From positions 1 through 64,000 of the forward strand of contig NZ_JAGQBW010000003.1 in assembly GCF_024345835.1 (NCBI RefSeq): 64,000 bases of DNA, read 5' to 3'. Source of the stretch: Synechococcus sp. HJ21-Hayes (GTDB lineage Bacteria > Cyanobacteriota > Cyanobacteriia > PCC-6307 > Cyanobiaceae). Below the pieces are notes generated by a model that saw nothing but the letters and a program-made list of their open reading frames with translations, was not told the DNA's origin and searched no databases. The position numbers and the translations under genes are program-made. Numbering within the stretch: position 1 is the first letter of the stretch; the number at the start of each line of letters is the position of its first letter. Positions 49,951 through 62,244 of the stretch are shown one piece after another.

Positions 49951-52570
49951 CCGGCAGCTTGGCTGGTTCGCACTGCTGGAACCGTAGGTTGGGCTTCTCG
50001 CCAGCGCTGTCCACATCCACGCTGATGGTGTGGCCCGCGGTGAACGTCCCAGCCAGGATGCCTTTGGCGATCGGGGTTTCCAGTTCACGCTGGATGGCCC
50101 GCTTGAGCGGCCGGGCGCCATACACCGGGTCGTAGCCCACACCGGCTAACCAATCCAGGGCATCGGCATTGAGCTGTAGTTCCAGCTTCTTGTCCGCCAA
50201 GCGCTTGGCCAGCCGCTGCACCTGCAGTTCCACGATCTCGCGCAGTTCCTCCTGCTTGAGGCTGTGGAAGATGATCGTTTCATCCAGGCGGTTCAGGAAC
50301 TCGGGGCGGAAGTGGCCCCGCAGGGCCTCGTTCACCCGCGCTTCCATCTCGCCGTGGCGAGCCGGATCGCCGGCCAGATCGAGGATGGAGGCGCTGCCGA
50401 TGTTGCTGGTGAGGATCAGTACGGTGTTGGTGAAGTCCACCGTGCGGCCCTGGCCATCCGTCACGCGGCCGTCATCGAGGATCTGCAGCATCACGTTGAA
50501 CACATCGGGGTGGGCCTTTTCCACCTCGTCGAACAAGATCACCGCATAGGGCCGGCGCCGCACCGCTTCGGTGAGTTGGCCGCCTTCCTCGTAGCCCACG
50601 TAGCCCGGAGGGGCGCCGATCAGGCGGCTCACGGCGTGCTTCTCCATGTATTCGCTCATGTCGATGCGCACCATCGATTCCTCGGCATCGAACAGCTGGC
50701 TGGCCAGGGCCTTGGAGAGCTCGGTTTTGCCCACGCCGGTGGGGCCGAGGAACAGGAAGCTGGCGATGGGTCGGTTGGGATCGCTCAGGCCGGCGCGGGA
50801 GCGCTGGATGGCATCGGCCACCGCCGTGACGGCTTGGGCCTGGCCGATCACCCGGGTGTGCAGTTCATCCTCGAGGTGGAGGAGTTTGTCCATCTCGCTC
50901 TGTACCAGCTTGGCCACCGGGATGCCGGTCCACTTGGCGATCACCTCGGCGATGTCGTCTTCGGTGACTTCCTCACGCAGCAAGGTCTTCTCGCTACCGC
51001 TGGCATTGAGTGCCTCTTCTTTGGCCGCTAGTTTTTTGTGCAACTCAGCCAGGGTGCCGTATTCGAGTTCGGCGGCCTTGTTGAGGTCGTAGTTGCGCTT
51101 GGCCTGCTCCACCTGCAGCTGCACCTGTTCGATCTCCTCCTTGATCGCGCCGAGCTCATCAATCGAGCCCTTCTCCTGTTGCCATTGGGCGTTGAGGGTG
51201 CTTTGCTGCTCGCTCAGGTCGGCCAGTTCCTTCTCCAGGCGCTCGAGGCGATCCCGGCTGGCGGCATCGGATTCGCGCCCCAGGGACAGCTTCTCCATCT
51301 CCAGCTGCAGGATGCGCCGATCGAGCTCGTCGATCTGCTCAGGTTTGGAGGTGATCTCCATCTTCAGGCGTGCCGCTGATTCATCCACCAGGTCAATGGC
51401 CTTGTCGGGCAAGAAGCGATCGGCGATGTAGCGGCTGCTCAGCACCGCCGCCGCTACCAGGGCGTTGTCGGCGATGCGCACGCCGTGGTGCACCTCGTAG
51501 CGCTCCTTGAGGCCCCGCAGGATTGAGATGGTGTCCTCCACCGAGGGTTGATCCACGAACACCTGCTGGAAGCGACGCTCCAGGGCCGGATCCTTCTCGA
51601 TGTGCTGGCGGTGCTCATCGAGGGTGGTGGCGCCGATGCAGCGCAGTTCGCCTCTGGCCAACATCGGCTTGAGCAGGTTGCTGGCATCCATGGCGCCGCC
51701 GCTGGCGCCGGCCCCCACCACGGTGTGGATTTCATCGATGAACAGCACGATCTGCCCCTCGGAGGAGGTCACCTCCTTGAGCACGGCCTTGAGCCGCTCC
51801 TCGAACTCGCCGCGGTACTTCGCACCGGCGATCAGGGCGCCCATGTCGAGCGACACCAGCTGACGGTTCTGCAACGCCTGGGGCACATCGCCATTCACGA
51901 TGCGCTGGGCCAGACCCTCCACGATGGCGGTTTTGCCCACGCCGGGCTCGCCGATCAGCACCGGGTTGTTTTTGGTGCGGCGGCTGAGGATCTGGATTGT
52001 GCGGCGGATCTCCTCATCGCGGCCGATCACCGGATCGAGCTTGCCCTCCCGGGCTGCGGCCGTGAGGTCGCGGCCGTACTTCTCCAGGGATTCGTAGGTG
52101 CCTTCGGGGTTTTGGTCGGTCACGGTTTGGCTGCCTCGCACAGCTTCGATCGCCTGCCGCAGTTTCGCGGCGTCCACGCCGCACTGCGAGAGCAGTTGTT
52201 TGCCGCAGCGGCCGTCGCTGGCCAGGGCCAGCAACAGATGCTCAATGGAGATGTAGCTGTCGCCGAACTCGCCCTTGAGGGTGTTGGCCTGATCCAGGCA
52301 GGCATTGAGGTCTTTGCCGAGGTACACGTTCTCGGGCGTACTGCTCAGGCTCGGCTGCGCGGCGGTGTAGGCCTCCACCTTCTGCAGCAGAGTGCCGACA
52401 TCCACCCCTGCCTTCTCGAGAATCCGACCCGCCAGCCCCTGCTGGCTCAGTAGGGCCGCGACGAGATGGTTGGTGTCCATGTGCTGCTGGCGCTTCTGTT
52501 GCGCCAACTGCTGGGCCGCCACGATGGCGCCCCAGGCCTTCTCGGTGAACAGCTCAGCTGTGGGATGCAT
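49940..52570 (-). CDS. clpB: ATP-dependent disaggregase ClpB
   Basis: The 876-residue protein has two N-terminal Clp repeats (about 1-145), NBD1 with GEPGVGKT and [14 protein letters not shown], the long coiled-coil middle domain (about 400-530, with many KEL/EQ heptads), and NBD2 with [15 protein letters not shown] and [14 protein letters not shown]. No ClpP-binding loop is seen, so it is ClpB rather than ClpC. It works with DnaK to dissolve heat-induced aggregates in the cytoplasm. Length is normal for the cyanobacterial enzyme. Confidence 0.97.
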   Translation of the reverse strand: MHPTAELFTEKAWGAIVAAQQLAQQKRQQHMDTNHLVAALLSQQGLAGRILEKAGVDVGTLLQKVEAYTAAQPSLSSTPENVYLGKDLNACLDQANTLKGEFGDSYISIEHLLLALASDGRCGKQLLSQCGVDAAKLRQAIEAVRGSQTVTDQNPEGTYESLEKYGRDLTAAAREGKLDPVIGRDEEIRRTIQILSRRTKNNPVLIGEPGVGKTAIVEGLAQRIVNGDVPQALQNRQLVSLDMGALIAGAKYRGEFEERLKAVLKEVTSSEGQIVLFIDEIHTVVGAGASGGAMDASNLLKPMLARGELRCIGATTLDEHRQHIEKDPALERRFQQVFVDQPSVEDTISILRGLKERYEVHHGVRIADNALVAAAVLSSRYIADRFLPDKAIDLVDESAARLKMEITSKPEQIDELDRRILQLEMEKLSLGRESDAASRDRLERLEKELADLSEQQSTLNAQWQQEKGSIDELGAIKEEIEQVQLQVEQAKRNYDLNKAAELEYGTLAELHKKLAAKEEALNASGSEKTLLREEVTEDDIAEVIAKWTGIPVAKLVQSEMDKLLHLEDELHTRVIGQAQAVTAVADAIQRSRAGLSDPNRPIASFLFLGPTGVGKTELSKALASQLFDAEESMVRIDMSEYMEKHAVSRLIGAPPGYVGYEEGGQLTEAVRRRPYAVILFDEVEKAHPDVFNVMLQILDDGRVTDGQGRTVDFTNTVLILTSNIGSASILDLAGDPARHGEMEARVNEALRGHFRPEFLNRLDETIIFHSLKQEELREIVELQVQRLAKRLADKKLELQLNADALDWLAGVGYDPVYGARPLKRAIQRELETPIAKGILAGTFTAGHTISVDVDSAGEKPNLRFQQCEPAKLPVLV

Positions 52571-52696
52571 GGCGTGGTAACTGGGTGCAGAAACCGTATG
52601 GGGGCTGGTTGGGATGAGCGGTCAGGAGAACCGAACGGCCCGATTCGGTCCTCTCTCCTGAAGTGAGGAACACCGCCAGAGTTCGCCGGATTGCCG

Positions 52697-53080
52697 TCAG
52701 CGTGGCCTGCCGTTGTAAGAGACATTCACGACGGTGCGTCCATCGGGCGAGATCTGAACATCGGTTTCTCGCGTGGCCGCTGTGCCCAGTTGCTGCCAGC
52801 CGGGGGCTCCTCCCCGGAATCGGAAGAAAAAGCCCTGGCTATTGCTTTGCACGAGGCACGAGCCACCGCCATCGGCGGTTTTAAACATGCAGCTTGCTGG
52901 CACGTACACCGACAAGCCCCCGTTCGTGGTGATCGCCCAGTTCCGAGCCAGATTCACAGCGCGGACGTTGGCGTCACTCACCTGGGCCAGCATGGGCAGG
53001 CCGCTGAACAGCGCGGTCGCTGTGGCAACGCCCGCGGCCAAGCCGCACGCGCCGCGTAAGCCGTGATGCGGTTGCTTCAT
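52697..53080 (-). CDS. Exported protein of unknown function (127 aa)
   Basis: A signal peptide (CGLAAGVATATALFSGLPMLA-Q region) is followed by a small beta-rich domain with NLARNWAITTNGGLSVYVPA, GGGSCLVQSNSQGFFFRFRG, GAPGWQQLG and ISPDGRTVVNV. Two Cys (in SCMF and SCLV) could form a disulfide. A partial relative is encoded at 25859-26242. It is upstream of clpB on the same strand but 126 bp away. Confidence 0.7.
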   Translation of the reverse strand: MKQPHHGLRGACGLAAGVATATALFSGLPMLAQVSDANVRAVNLARNWAITTNGGLSVYVPASCMFKTADGGGSCLVQSNSQGFFFRFRGGAPGWQQLGTAATRETDVQISPDGRTVVNVSYNGRPR

Positions 53081-53180
53081 GACTTGGCCGATGAGGGAGG
53101 TAGCCCCTTCAGTGTGGCGAGGTTTCGGCTAATGGGCGCTTGTCGGCGGGTTGATCGCTGCTCAGCAGGTCTGAGTCGGC

Positions 53181-53558
53181 CTAGGGAGCCGGGAGCTGGG
53201 GAGATCCCTGCGGGAGAGTGCTGTCACGCCGAGGCAGGGGGATCACGCCTTGTTCTCCACCACACAACCGCAGGGGGCAACCATCAGGTCCGTAGATCGC
53301 ATCCCCTGCCGACAGACAGCCCGACTTGTTCTTGGCCGCCACCTCCGAGGGCTTGATCCGCAACGGTTGAAAGGCCGTTGCCGACGGTTTCACAATCAAG
53401 GGGCATCTGGCTCCGAGACTGCGTTGTTGCCAATTGATCGCGTCAGGTGTAGGACCCAGCTGAGCCCATGCACGGCTTGGTGCCAGCCCCAGCCCCAGCG
53501 CCAGCAGCAGCCCGCCAGTCCAGGCGGTGCGCACGCGGAAGCTGGCAGGGGTCGGCAT
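53181..53558 (-). CDS. Exported Cys-containing protein (125 aa)
   Basis: From ATG 53558 (MPTPASFRVRTAWTGGLLLA) the product has a signal peptide ending near SRAWA-Q and a polar mature part with GARCPLIVKPSATAFQ, NKSGCLSAGDAIYGPDGC and RLCGGEQG. Four or five cysteines suggest disulfides in the periplasm. No family is recognised. Its start is 35 bp from the divergent gene at 53593. Confidence 0.6.
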   Translation of the reverse strand: MPTPASFRVRTAWTGGLLLALGLGLAPSRAWAQLGPTPDAINWQQRSLGARCPLIVKPSATAFQPLRIKPSEVAAKNKSGCLSAGDAIYGPDGCPLRLCGGEQGVIPLPRRDSTLPQGSPQLPAP

Positions 53559-53592
53559 GATGGCCCACATCGTGATGGGCCCAGTGTGGCGG

Positions 53593-53799
53593 ATGACTGA
53601 CGAGACGGCCACGGCGCTGGTGAACCAACTGGCCGAAGAGTCGTTTGGCTTCGATGCCACCAGCCGGGATGCCGAGCGCAACTGCTGGTTGGTCGTGCAT
53701 CGCCATGCCCACGGGGTGCTGCCCAGTGAGTACGACATCCGCGAGGTGCCGGAGGAGCTCTACCTGGCGGTGTTGGCGCGGCGACGCGAACTCAGCTGA
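53593..53799 (+). CDS. Small hypothetical protein (68 aa)
   Basis: From ATG 53593 the product reads MTDETATALVNQLAEESFGF, NCWLVVHRHAHGVLPSEYD and IREVPEELYLAVLARRREL. It is an acidic soluble alpha/beta protein without a recognised family. Upstream in-frame ATGs at 53557 and 53572 are possible. It overlaps the end of the Nif11-type gene by 8 bp, tail to tail. Confidence 0.6.
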   Translation: MTDETATALVNQLAEESFGFDATSRDAERNCWLVVHRHAHGVLPSEYDIREVPEELYLAVLARRRELS

Positions 53800-54013
53800 G
53801 CCTTGCGATCGGGCGCAGCCGGGCTTCGCGCAGAAAGTCTGCGGCCTTGGATTGCTGCTCAACGGTGCTGAGATCCTCCGCTGAGATTCCATAGCCCAGT
53901 TGTTGGGCCGTGCGGCCCAACTCCTGCCAGCTGGCACAGCGATGCAGTTGGCGGCTCAGGCCATCAAGCTGCTTGGCATCCTTGATCAAGCGCAGGAGCT
54001 CGTGGCGGCTCAT
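53792..54013 (-). CDS. Nif11-domain protein
   Basis: From ATG 54013 the 73-residue protein starts MSRHELLRLIKDAKQLDGLS and has LHRCASWQELGRTAQQLGYG and ISAEDLS. This is the Nif11 helical fold with its closing LGYxISxEDL motif. In picocyanobacteria Nif11 domains occur alone and as leaders of lanthipeptide-type precursors; this one lacks a GG site and a Cys/Ser core, so it is probably not a precursor. Function is unknown. Confidence 0.75.
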   Translation of the reverse strand: MSRHELLRLIKDAKQLDGLSRQLHRCASWQELGRTAQQLGYGISAEDLSTVEQQSKAADFLREARLRPIARLS

Positions 54014-54088
54014 GGACTCTCCGCGGGGAGCCCCACCATGACGCCGACCCCTGCCTTTGGGCAGCTCCAGCCCATCAATCATCAGGAC

Positions 54089-54114
54089 AAAAAAAACCGC
54101 CCCTGTTGGGGCGG
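54089..54114 (-). terminator. Rho-independent terminator of petJ
   Basis: On the minus strand CCGCCCC-AACA-GGGGCGG (54114-54097) is followed by eight T (54096-54089). The perfect 7-bp GC stem and T-run, 40 bp after the petJ stop, make this a strong terminator. Confidence 0.9.
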
Positions 54115-54154
54115 CAAGAGTGTGGGCTGGGTGAAGGCCAACCGCAGCTGGGAT

Positions 54155-54496
54155 TCAGGCCCAGCCCTTCTGAGACATGGACTCCACGTAAGCCGCCACG
54201 TCGGCAATGTCGCCGGCGCTCAGCTTGCCGCCGAAGGCGGGCATGGCGTTCTTGCCGTTGGTGACTTGGTACTGGATGGCCTCTTCATGGCCAGTGCTGT
54301 AGTTGGCCAGATAGGCCTCGAGGGCATCTTTCTTGAGGGTGCGCTCGGCGTTCACCACGTTGCCGCCACCCATGTGGCAGGCCGCGCAGTTGGCGCTGAA
54401 AATTTGGGCGCCGTGGTCGGCATCAGCGGCGAAGCTGGGGGAAGCGCCCAGCACCAGCGTCAGACAAAGAGCGATCAGGGAAAGAAGACGGCGCAT
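54155..54496 (-). CDS. petJ: Cytochrome c6
   Basis: From ATG 54496 the 113-residue precursor has a signal peptide ([25 protein letters not shown]) and a class I c-type cytochrome: haem site CAACH in [13 protein letters not shown], axial Met in [13 protein letters not shown], and the closing [13 protein letters not shown]. It is a lumenal electron carrier from cytochrome b6f to photosystem I. The gene stands alone with its own terminator. Confidence 0.96.
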   Translation of the reverse strand: MRRLLSLIALCLTLVLGASPSFAADADHGAQIFSANCAACHMGGGNVVNAERTLKKDALEAYLANYSTGHEEAIQYQVTNGKNAMPAFGGKLSAGDIADVAAYVESMSQKGWA

Positions 54497-54572
54497 GGGT
54501 GCTCGTTCAACCCGATCAAGGTAAGGGGCCGCACCCACCTGCGTCGTGGTTGCTGAAGAGGTTCGCAACAAT

Positions 54573-55577
54573 TCAGAGCCTGCCTCGCTGGGGCAGGCCT
54601 GCATCTTCAAACACGGCCTCCAGGGTTGGGGCATGGCTCACCAGGCCGAACCGTTCCGGCGGGCTCACGGGCTGGTGCACGAAGTGGCGCTGGCGGATCG
54701 AGAAGCGATCCCAGGCATTCACCTCGATGCGCAGCAGCTTGATCAGGCCCTCGATCAGCCAGCCCTGGAGATCCACCCCCATGGGGGGGTACCAACTGCG
54801 CCGCCAACGGCAGAGGCGCTGCACCGTGTGATTCACACTCACCGGCGGTTGCCCTAGCACCAGCCGACGCACGGCACCCTGGCCCGGCTCAGGGTTGGCC
54901 TGGTGGGGCTGGGTGGCCAAGTGCACGCACACCCGCGCAATATCGGCGGCGTGGATGTAGTGGAACGTGGCCTCGGCCCGCAGCCACTTGGCCAGCCACA
55001 GCCAGCGGGCCCCTTCCTTGAGGCCGGCGGTGAGGTAGCTGGTGGGGAAGGGGCCGCTGCCATTCACATTCCCGCCAAAGACCAGGGTGGGAAACACGGC
55101 AACGATTCGCTCCGCCAGGGGGTGTTGCTCCAGTTGCTGCAGGCACTGGGCCTTGGTCTGGATGTATTCGGTGCCGTAAGCCATGGCCTCCGGCAGGATC
55201 TCCAAATCGCGGCTGAGGATGCTGGCGGTGGAGAAATAGATCACTTGCTCGAGCACCGCCGGGTCGGCGGCGGCGAGCATCTCCTTCACGGCCACCACGT
55301 TCACCTGGCGGGCTCGCTCCGGATCTCCCCAGGCCGTGGCGGTGTGGATGATCCGGCTGGCGGAGGCGATCAGGTCCTGCTGTGGGGCCACATCCCGAAG
55401 GTCGCCCACCAGCAGCGTGATGCGCGGATCGTTGGCAGGAACGGCCGTGAGCTTGCCGGGATCCCGCAGCCAGAGGAGCAGTTCCGCATCGGTTTCCCGA
55501 TACAGCTGCTCCGCGATGTGCTGGCCAACGCAGCCCGAGGCCCCCGTGATCAGGATGCGGGCAGGAGCGCTGCTCAA
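54573..55577 (-). CDS. NAD-dependent epimerase/dehydratase family protein
   Basis: The 334-residue protein has a Rossmann start [19 protein letters not shown] (G-x-x-G-x-x-G), an early D-region VGDLRDV, and a YxxxK-type active site in [12 protein letters not shown], with Tyr and Lys in the right spacing. It belongs to the extended short-chain dehydrogenases. The substrate is unknown. It overlaps the end of hemE by 4 bp, so it is probably translated from the hemE transcript. Confidence 0.87.
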   Translation of the reverse strand: MSSAPARILITGASGCVGQHIAEQLYRETDAELLLWLRDPGKLTAVPANDPRITLLVGDLRDVAPQQDLIASASRIIHTATAWGDPERARQVNVVAVKEMLAAADPAVLEQVIYFSTASILSRDLEILPEAMAYGTEYIQTKAQCLQQLEQHPLAERIVAVFPTLVFGGNVNGSGPFPTSYLTAGLKEGARWLWLAKWLRAEATFHYIHAADIARVCVHLATQPHQANPEPGQGAVRRLVLGQPPVSVNHTVQRLCRWRRSWYPPMGVDLQGWLIEGLIKLLRIEVNAWDRFSIRQRHFVHQPVSPPERFGLVSHAPTLEAVFEDAGLPQRGRL

Positions 55578-56632
55578 GCGGCCGCTCCGATGCGCTCCAT
55601 CACACTCTTGCCGGCTTCAAAGAAGGCGCGGCCGTTCTCCTCAGGGGTGCCGGGCAGGATGCCGTGGCCGAGGTTGAGGATGTGCTTGCGGCCGCGGGCC
55701 TTGCGCACGGTGTCGTCGATGCGGGCCTGGATCGCTTCGGGGGTGCCGAACAGCAGGCCGGGGTCCACGTTGCCCTGCACACCCACATGCTCGGGCAGGC
55801 GGGCCAGGCCCTCGGCCATGTCAACAGTCCAGTCGAGCGACACGATGTCGACACCGGTGCGGGCCATCCGCTCAATCACCCCGGCGCTACCCGAGATGTA
55901 GAGGATGAAGGGCGTATCGGGGTGGGTCTGCTTTACGAGATCCACCACCTTCTTCTGGTACGGCGCCGCGAAGGTGTCGTAGTCGGCGGGGCTGAGTTGA
56001 CCGGCCCAGGAATCGAACATTTGAACCACCTGGGCACCGGAGTCGATCTGGTAACGCAGGTAGGTGGCGATCGATTCAGCGAAGTGATCCAGCAGCCGGT
56101 GCAGAAGCGCGGGCTCCTGGAAGGCCATCGCCTTGATCACGGCGTAGTTCTTGGAGCTCTTGCCTTCCACCACGTAGGCGGCCAGGGTCCAGGGGGCGCC
56201 CACGAAACCCAGCACGGCGGCCTCATTGCCCACGGCGCTGCGCAGGCGGGTGAGCACCTCGCCCACGAACGGCATGGTCTCGGCCGGTTGCAGGGGCCGC
56301 AGCGCCTCCACCTGGGCCAGGTTGCGGATCGGGTCCTGGATGATCGGGCCCTTGCTTTCGATGATGTCGAAGTTGATCCCCATGCCCGGCAGGGGCGTGA
56401 GGATGTCGGAGAACAGGATCACGCCATCGGGCTTGAAGGCGTGGAAGGGCTGCATCGAGATCTCGTAAGAGAGATCGGGGTTCTCCGAGCGTTCCCGGAA
56501 GCCGGGGTGGCGATCGCGCAGGTCGCGATACACCTTCATGTAGCGGCCGGCCTGACGCATCATCCACACCGGGGGCCGCTCCACCTGCTCACCTCGGGCG
56601 GCGCGCAGCAGCAGGGGGGCGGTTCCGGTCAT
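55574..56632 (-). CDS. hemE: Uroporphyrinogen decarboxylase
   Basis: The 352-residue enzyme has the N-terminal signature [14 protein letters not shown], the substrate-binding segment [14 protein letters not shown] with the catalytic Asp, [16 protein letters not shown] and the closing [12 protein letters not shown]. It converts uroporphyrinogen III to coproporphyrinogen III in tetrapyrrole synthesis for haem and chlorophyll. It lies 27 bp after glgB on the same strand and overlaps the epimerase gene downstream. Confidence 0.97.
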   Translation of the reverse strand: MTGTAPLLLRAARGEQVERPPVWMMRQAGRYMKVYRDLRDRHPGFRERSENPDLSYEISMQPFHAFKPDGVILFSDILTPLPGMGINFDIIESKGPIIQDPIRNLAQVEALRPLQPAETMPFVGEVLTRLRSAVGNEAAVLGFVGAPWTLAAYVVEGKSSKNYAVIKAMAFQEPALLHRLLDHFAESIATYLRYQIDSGAQVVQMFDSWAGQLSPADYDTFAAPYQKKVVDLVKQTHPDTPFILYISGSAGVIERMARTGVDIVSLDWTVDMAEGLARLPEHVGVQGNVDPGLLFGTPEAIQARIDDTVRKARGRKHILNLGHGILPGTPEENGRAFFEAGKSVMERIGAAA

Positions 56633-56659
56633 GGGGTGAGTTCGGCGCGAGCCGCGAAC

Positions 56660-59002
<2,343 letters not shown>

Positions 59003-59078
59003 AGGTTTGAGCGCAAAAGCGTGGCTGGGAGCTTAGGCCGCTTTTCCCTTGGAGCTCAGGTCCGGCTGCCGCTGAACC

Positions 59079-59852
59079 TCAGCGAACCGGTTGCGGTTGC
59101 GCAGGCTCTTCGGGGAAGTCAACACCGGTGATCTGATTGGAACCGTTGAGGATCACGAACAGGTTGTCTGTGAGGCGGTTGAATTCCACGTTCACCAGCA
59201 CCAGGCGGGTGTCTGGGGTGCTTTCGCCTGATTCGACTGCCCGTCCGACGCGGACGAAGTTGCCAGTGATCCGCTGTAGTCCCAGCCATTTGCGCTGGAG
59301 GGCTTCCGGGGGGATCTCCTTTTGAAAATCAGGGCTCAGGAAGCTGTTGGCGGTGATGAAGTTCCCGGTGCTCACGGCTTCTACGAACTGCCGAGCCACC
59401 TTGCTGGTGTCGTCGTCGGTGCGGTCGATGTAGTAGCGGGTGATCTTCCCTTGAGGGTTCAGAACCATAAACACAACGCGATCGCCGGCGGCCGTTCGGA
59501 TCTCGGCCTCCACCGTGCTGCTGTTCAAGCCGCTGCGCACGCTCAGCAGCTCATAGCTCAGCAGCTTGGGCTGGCTGCGCATCGTGGCCGCGATCATCGA
59601 GGGGCTGGTGATCGCTTGGCGCTCTGGCGCGAACTGAGCGAAGCGGGCATTGGCGTCGCCGCGTTTGATGGTTTCCAGGATGCGCGTCGCCGCGGCCCGG
59701 GCCTGCTCGACGCTCAGGGCAGGCGCAGCAGGTGTGCCGTTGGCACTTTGGGCGGCGGCAGGGGGCGTGAGATGAAGGATGGGAGCCAGGGATGCCATGC
59801 CTGCCACCAGCGATAGGGCAGCGAGGGTGGGGCTCAGGGAGCGCAGCATCAC
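59079..59852 (-). CDS. Exported DUF3887-like protein
   Basis: The 257-residue product has a signal peptide ending near PPAAA-QS and two related alpha+beta units: about 55-145 (RILETIKRGDANARFAQFAP, ELLSVRSGLNSSTVEAEIRT) and about 150-250 (RQFVEAVSTGNFITANSFLS, LQRITGNFVRVGRAVESGE). Each resembles the NTF2-like DUF3887 fold. Periplasmic, function unknown. It lies between the hydrolase gene and glgB on the same strand. Confidence 0.7.
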   Translation of the reverse strand: MMLRSLSPTLAALSLVAGMASLAPILHLTPPAAAQSANGTPAAPALSVEQARAAATRILETIKRGDANARFAQFAPERQAITSPSMIAATMRSQPKLLSYELLSVRSGLNSSTVEAEIRTAAGDRVVFMVLNPQGKITRYYIDRTDDDTSKVARQFVEAVSTGNFITANSFLSPDFQKEIPPEALQRKWLGLQRITGNFVRVGRAVESGESTPDTRLVLVNVEFNRLTDNLFVILNGSNQITGVDFPEEPAQPQPVR

Positions 59853-59873
59853 TGGAGCTCGTTGGAAGTCGGC

Positions 59874-61469
59874 TCAGTTTGCCGTAACCATTGGGTGGAT
59901 GCCGAGCTGCGCGCCCGCCAGATGCAGTTCTAGGCCGATCACGCGATGGTCCATACCGCTGGGGCCCTGGGGCATCGCTCCGGTGCCAGGGTTCACCGCG
60001 ATCTGGGGCCAGGCGGCAGCTCCTACGGAGAGACGCAGCCGTTCGCCGGGTTGCACGGTGAGCAGCAGTGGTTGTAAGGCCACCCGCCTGGTCTGCAGGG
60101 TTAGGCAGCTGGCCCCGAGGAAGCGGGCCACTCCCGTACTTACCTGCCGAACCTCCCCCCGGCTGTTGAGCACGGAGAGGGCCACACAGAGATCAAAGCC
60201 CGGTTGATCGGCGCAGACCGGCAGCTCCAACAGTGGCCGGCCCAACACTTCAGTGGCCTTGCCGAACGGGGCTGAGCTGAAGCAGGCCACATCGGCGCGG
60301 TTGTCCAGGTCGGCCCGGTCCACCACGCCGGCATCGAGGCCTAGGTGGCCGCCTCTGCCGGGTAGGGGTCTCCAGGGGTCGTGCACCAGCACCACTGTGC
60401 CGCGGCTGGGTCCGGTCCCTAGCACCCCTTCGCTGGCATCGATGGCGGCCAGGCCGTCGCTCACCAGGCCCCAGTGCTGGCCGCTGCTCACCCGGGGGGA
60501 GCGGGCGCACCACTGGCCTGTGCCCAGGTCGGCCATCAGTTCACCTGGGGGTTTGGCCTTGTCATGCCGGGGCGTCTCGCAGCCCTTGAGGTGGCGATCG
60601 AAGAAGGCCAGCTGCAGCCTGTCAATGCCGCCCTGCCAGTTCAGGTGGGTCCAGGCGCCGATGCGCAGGCGCTGGTCGCTGTTGCCCTGGTGGGCTCGGT
60701 GCCAGAGCTCCAGCACTCCATCCAGGTAGGGGTCGTGCCAGCCGCCGATCTGCAGCATGGGCCGGCTCCAGATCGCACCCAGGGGCTCGTGTTGGGTCCA
60801 GCCCACTGGATCGGCGGGATCCCGCTGCAGCCAGGCCAGGCCCATGCCACGGGGATCGTGTTGCCGCAGCAGGCTTAGCCCATCCGTCAGAAAAGCCCCG
60901 CTGGCCAGGCTGGAACGGATCGCCTGCCAACCATTGGTGTTGGCTTGCCGCCGGCAGCTTTCCGCCGCCAGTTGCAGGGCCCAGCCCAGGCCGAGGGCCC
61001 ACCAGTGGGCGTCGCCGCTACTGGCCCAGTGGCGCCGTTCATCCAAGCCGGCCATGGCGGGTGCCAGGGCATCGGGCAGCTGGCTTGGATCGTTGCTGAG
61101 CAGTTGGCTCAGGCCCTGATAGGAAAATCCGTAGGTGCCGACTCGGCCATTGCACCAGCTCTGGCTGCGCAACCAGCCCAGGGTTTCAGCACCATCGGTA
61201 CCCTCCTGGGCGAAGCCCCCGAACTGGCCTTCCGAGCAGCCCCGGCCTCGCACGTCCTGAACCACCACGGCGTAGCCATGGCTCGCGTACCAGTGGGGAT
61301 GGGCATAGGTCACCGTGGAAGCAATCGCCCGGCCGTAGGGCTGACGCATCAGCAGGGTGGGCCAGGCCCCGGGGCCGCTGGGGCGCCACACCCGACTCAC
61401 CAAGGTCGTGCCGTCGCGGGTGGTGAACCGCGCGTCGCTCACGCCAATGTTGGCGATGCCCTGCGGCAC
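59874..61469 (-). CDS. CocE/NonD family hydrolase (X-Pro dipeptidyl-peptidase-like)
   Basis: The 531-residue protein has an alpha/beta hydrolase core with TRDGTTLVSRVWRPSGPG, VVVQDVRGRGCSEGQFG and the nucleophile elbow YGFSYQGLSQ (Ser in G-x-S-x-x-G), plus a later Asp/His region (IGGWHDPYLDGVL; AWTHLNWQG) and a C-terminal jelly-roll domain (about 330-525). Such enzymes hydrolyse esters, amides or X-Pro peptides; the substrate is unknown. No signal peptide is seen. Its start codon is next to the stop of the upstream small exported gene. Confidence 0.88.
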   Translation of the reverse strand: MPQGIANIGVSDARFTTRDGTTLVSRVWRPSGPGAWPTLLMRQPYGRAIASTVTYAHPHWYASHGYAVVVQDVRGRGCSEGQFGGFAQEGTDGAETLGWLRSQSWCNGRVGTYGFSYQGLSQLLSNDPSQLPDALAPAMAGLDERRHWASSGDAHWWALGLGWALQLAAESCRRQANTNGWQAIRSSLASGAFLTDGLSLLRQHDPRGMGLAWLQRDPADPVGWTQHEPLGAIWSRPMLQIGGWHDPYLDGVLELWHRAHQGNSDQRLRIGAWTHLNWQGGIDRLQLAFFDRHLKGCETPRHDKAKPPGELMADLGTGQWCARSPRVSSGQHWGLVSDGLAAIDASEGVLGTGPSRGTVVLVHDPWRPLPGRGGHLGLDAGVVDRADLDNRADVACFSSAPFGKATEVLGRPLLELPVCADQPGFDLCVALSVLNSRGEVRQVSTGVARFLGASCLTLQTRRVALQPLLLTVQPGERLRLSVGAAAWPQIAVNPGTGAMPQGPSGMDHRVIGLELHLAGAQLGIHPMVTAN

Positions 61470-61470
61470 C

Positions 61471-61755
61471 TCAGCGCACGTCCGGGCAGTGCAGACCCAC
61501 CACGTAGGTGCTGAGGATCTCCGCGTCCGTGGTGCTCAGGCCCTGGCGAGCAGCCAGCTGGGCCACAGCCTGGGGCGAGGTGTAGGAGAGGCCCTGGGCA
61601 TTCAGGGCGCGCAGCTCGGTGCACAGGGCCTTAGCCCGCTGGGGGTTCTGCTTCACGGACTCCAGCAGCGAGGAGTTGGCCAGAGCGGGAGCAGCCGCCA
61701 GGCTGGCCAGCAGAGCCGCTGCCATGGGCAGGCTGCGGGACAGGCGATGGGTCAC
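61471..61755 (-). CDS. Small exported hypothetical protein (94 aa)
   Basis: From GTG 61755 the product has a signal peptide (SRSLPMAAALLASLAAAPAL-AN) and a helical mature part with QNPQRAKALCTELRALNAQG and STTDAEILSTYVVGLHCPDV. Two Cys could pair. It is a compact cyanobacterial-type periplasmic protein without a recognised family. It ends 1 bp before the hydrolase start, so the two are coupled. Confidence 0.7.
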   Translation of the reverse strand: MTHRLSRSLPMAAALLASLAAAPALANSSLLESVKQNPQRAKALCTELRALNAQGLSYTSPQAVAQLAARQGLSTTDAEILSTYVVGLHCPDVR

Positions 61756-61836
61756 GGCGGGGCGGGCCGGGTGGCCTGCCGGGAGGGAGTGATTCCATTT
61801 CAGTGGTGGCGGCATGCCGCCCACGGCGGGTGTGGG

Positions 61837-62244
61837 TCAGTTCCCGGAGCGACTGGACGCCGCCTGGGCCTGCCCAATCCAGCGCCTGAGGGTGGCGGCT
61901 GTCACCCGCGCGGGCGCCATGCCCAATAGGGAGCGTTCCAGGCGTCCCAGCTGGGTGAGCAGTTGCTGGGGTGAGGCCTCCGCCAGCCCCTTGCAGCTGG
62001 CGATGCCGGCGTAGAGCAGCAGGGCCGCCTCCTCAGGTTCCAGGCCCACCTGCACCACCAGCCGGGCCTGGCCCCGCAATTTGATCAGCTGCCGTTCCAG
62101 GGCACCGCCGCTGCGGCAGAGCAAGCGCAGTTGGGTATCCGTCTGCAGAGCCAACTGCTCCCAGCTGGTGATGCCGGCAGCCTCAAGCGCAGCCTGTTCC
62201 TTGCGGAAATGGCTCGGCAGCGGGTAGAGGCGAGCGGCGCTCAG
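61837..62244 (-). CDS. DUF4332-like helix-hairpin-helix protein
   Basis: The 135-residue frame contains LPSHFRKEQAALEAAGITSW, EQLALQTDTQLRLLCRSGG, LEPEEAALLLYAGIASCKGL and a helical end. Two HhH-like units of the L-x-x-AGI-x-x-xxQL type fit DUF4332. The upstream part is open only from a CTG at 62244 that overlaps the stop of the Ycf51 gene, so initiation there by coupling is likely; the first conventional alternative (TTG 62154) would cut off the first unit. Confidence 0.65.
   Translation of the reverse strand: MSAARLYPLPSHFRKEQAALEAAGITSWEQLALQTDTQLRLLCRSGGALERQLIKLRGQARLVVQVGLEPEEAALLLYAGIASCKGLAEASPQQLLTQLGRLERSLLGMAPARVTAATLRRWIGQAQAASSRSGN

Noticed and set aside
50264-52453. Long plus-strand frames opposite clpB
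   Set aside because: They are mirror readings of ClpB codons, rich in His/Gln/Gly, with no start-site support.
53792-54013. Nif11-type lanthipeptide precursor
   Set aside because: It has the Nif11 fold but no double-glycine cut site and no Cys/Ser/Thr-rich core, and no LanM-type gene is nearby.
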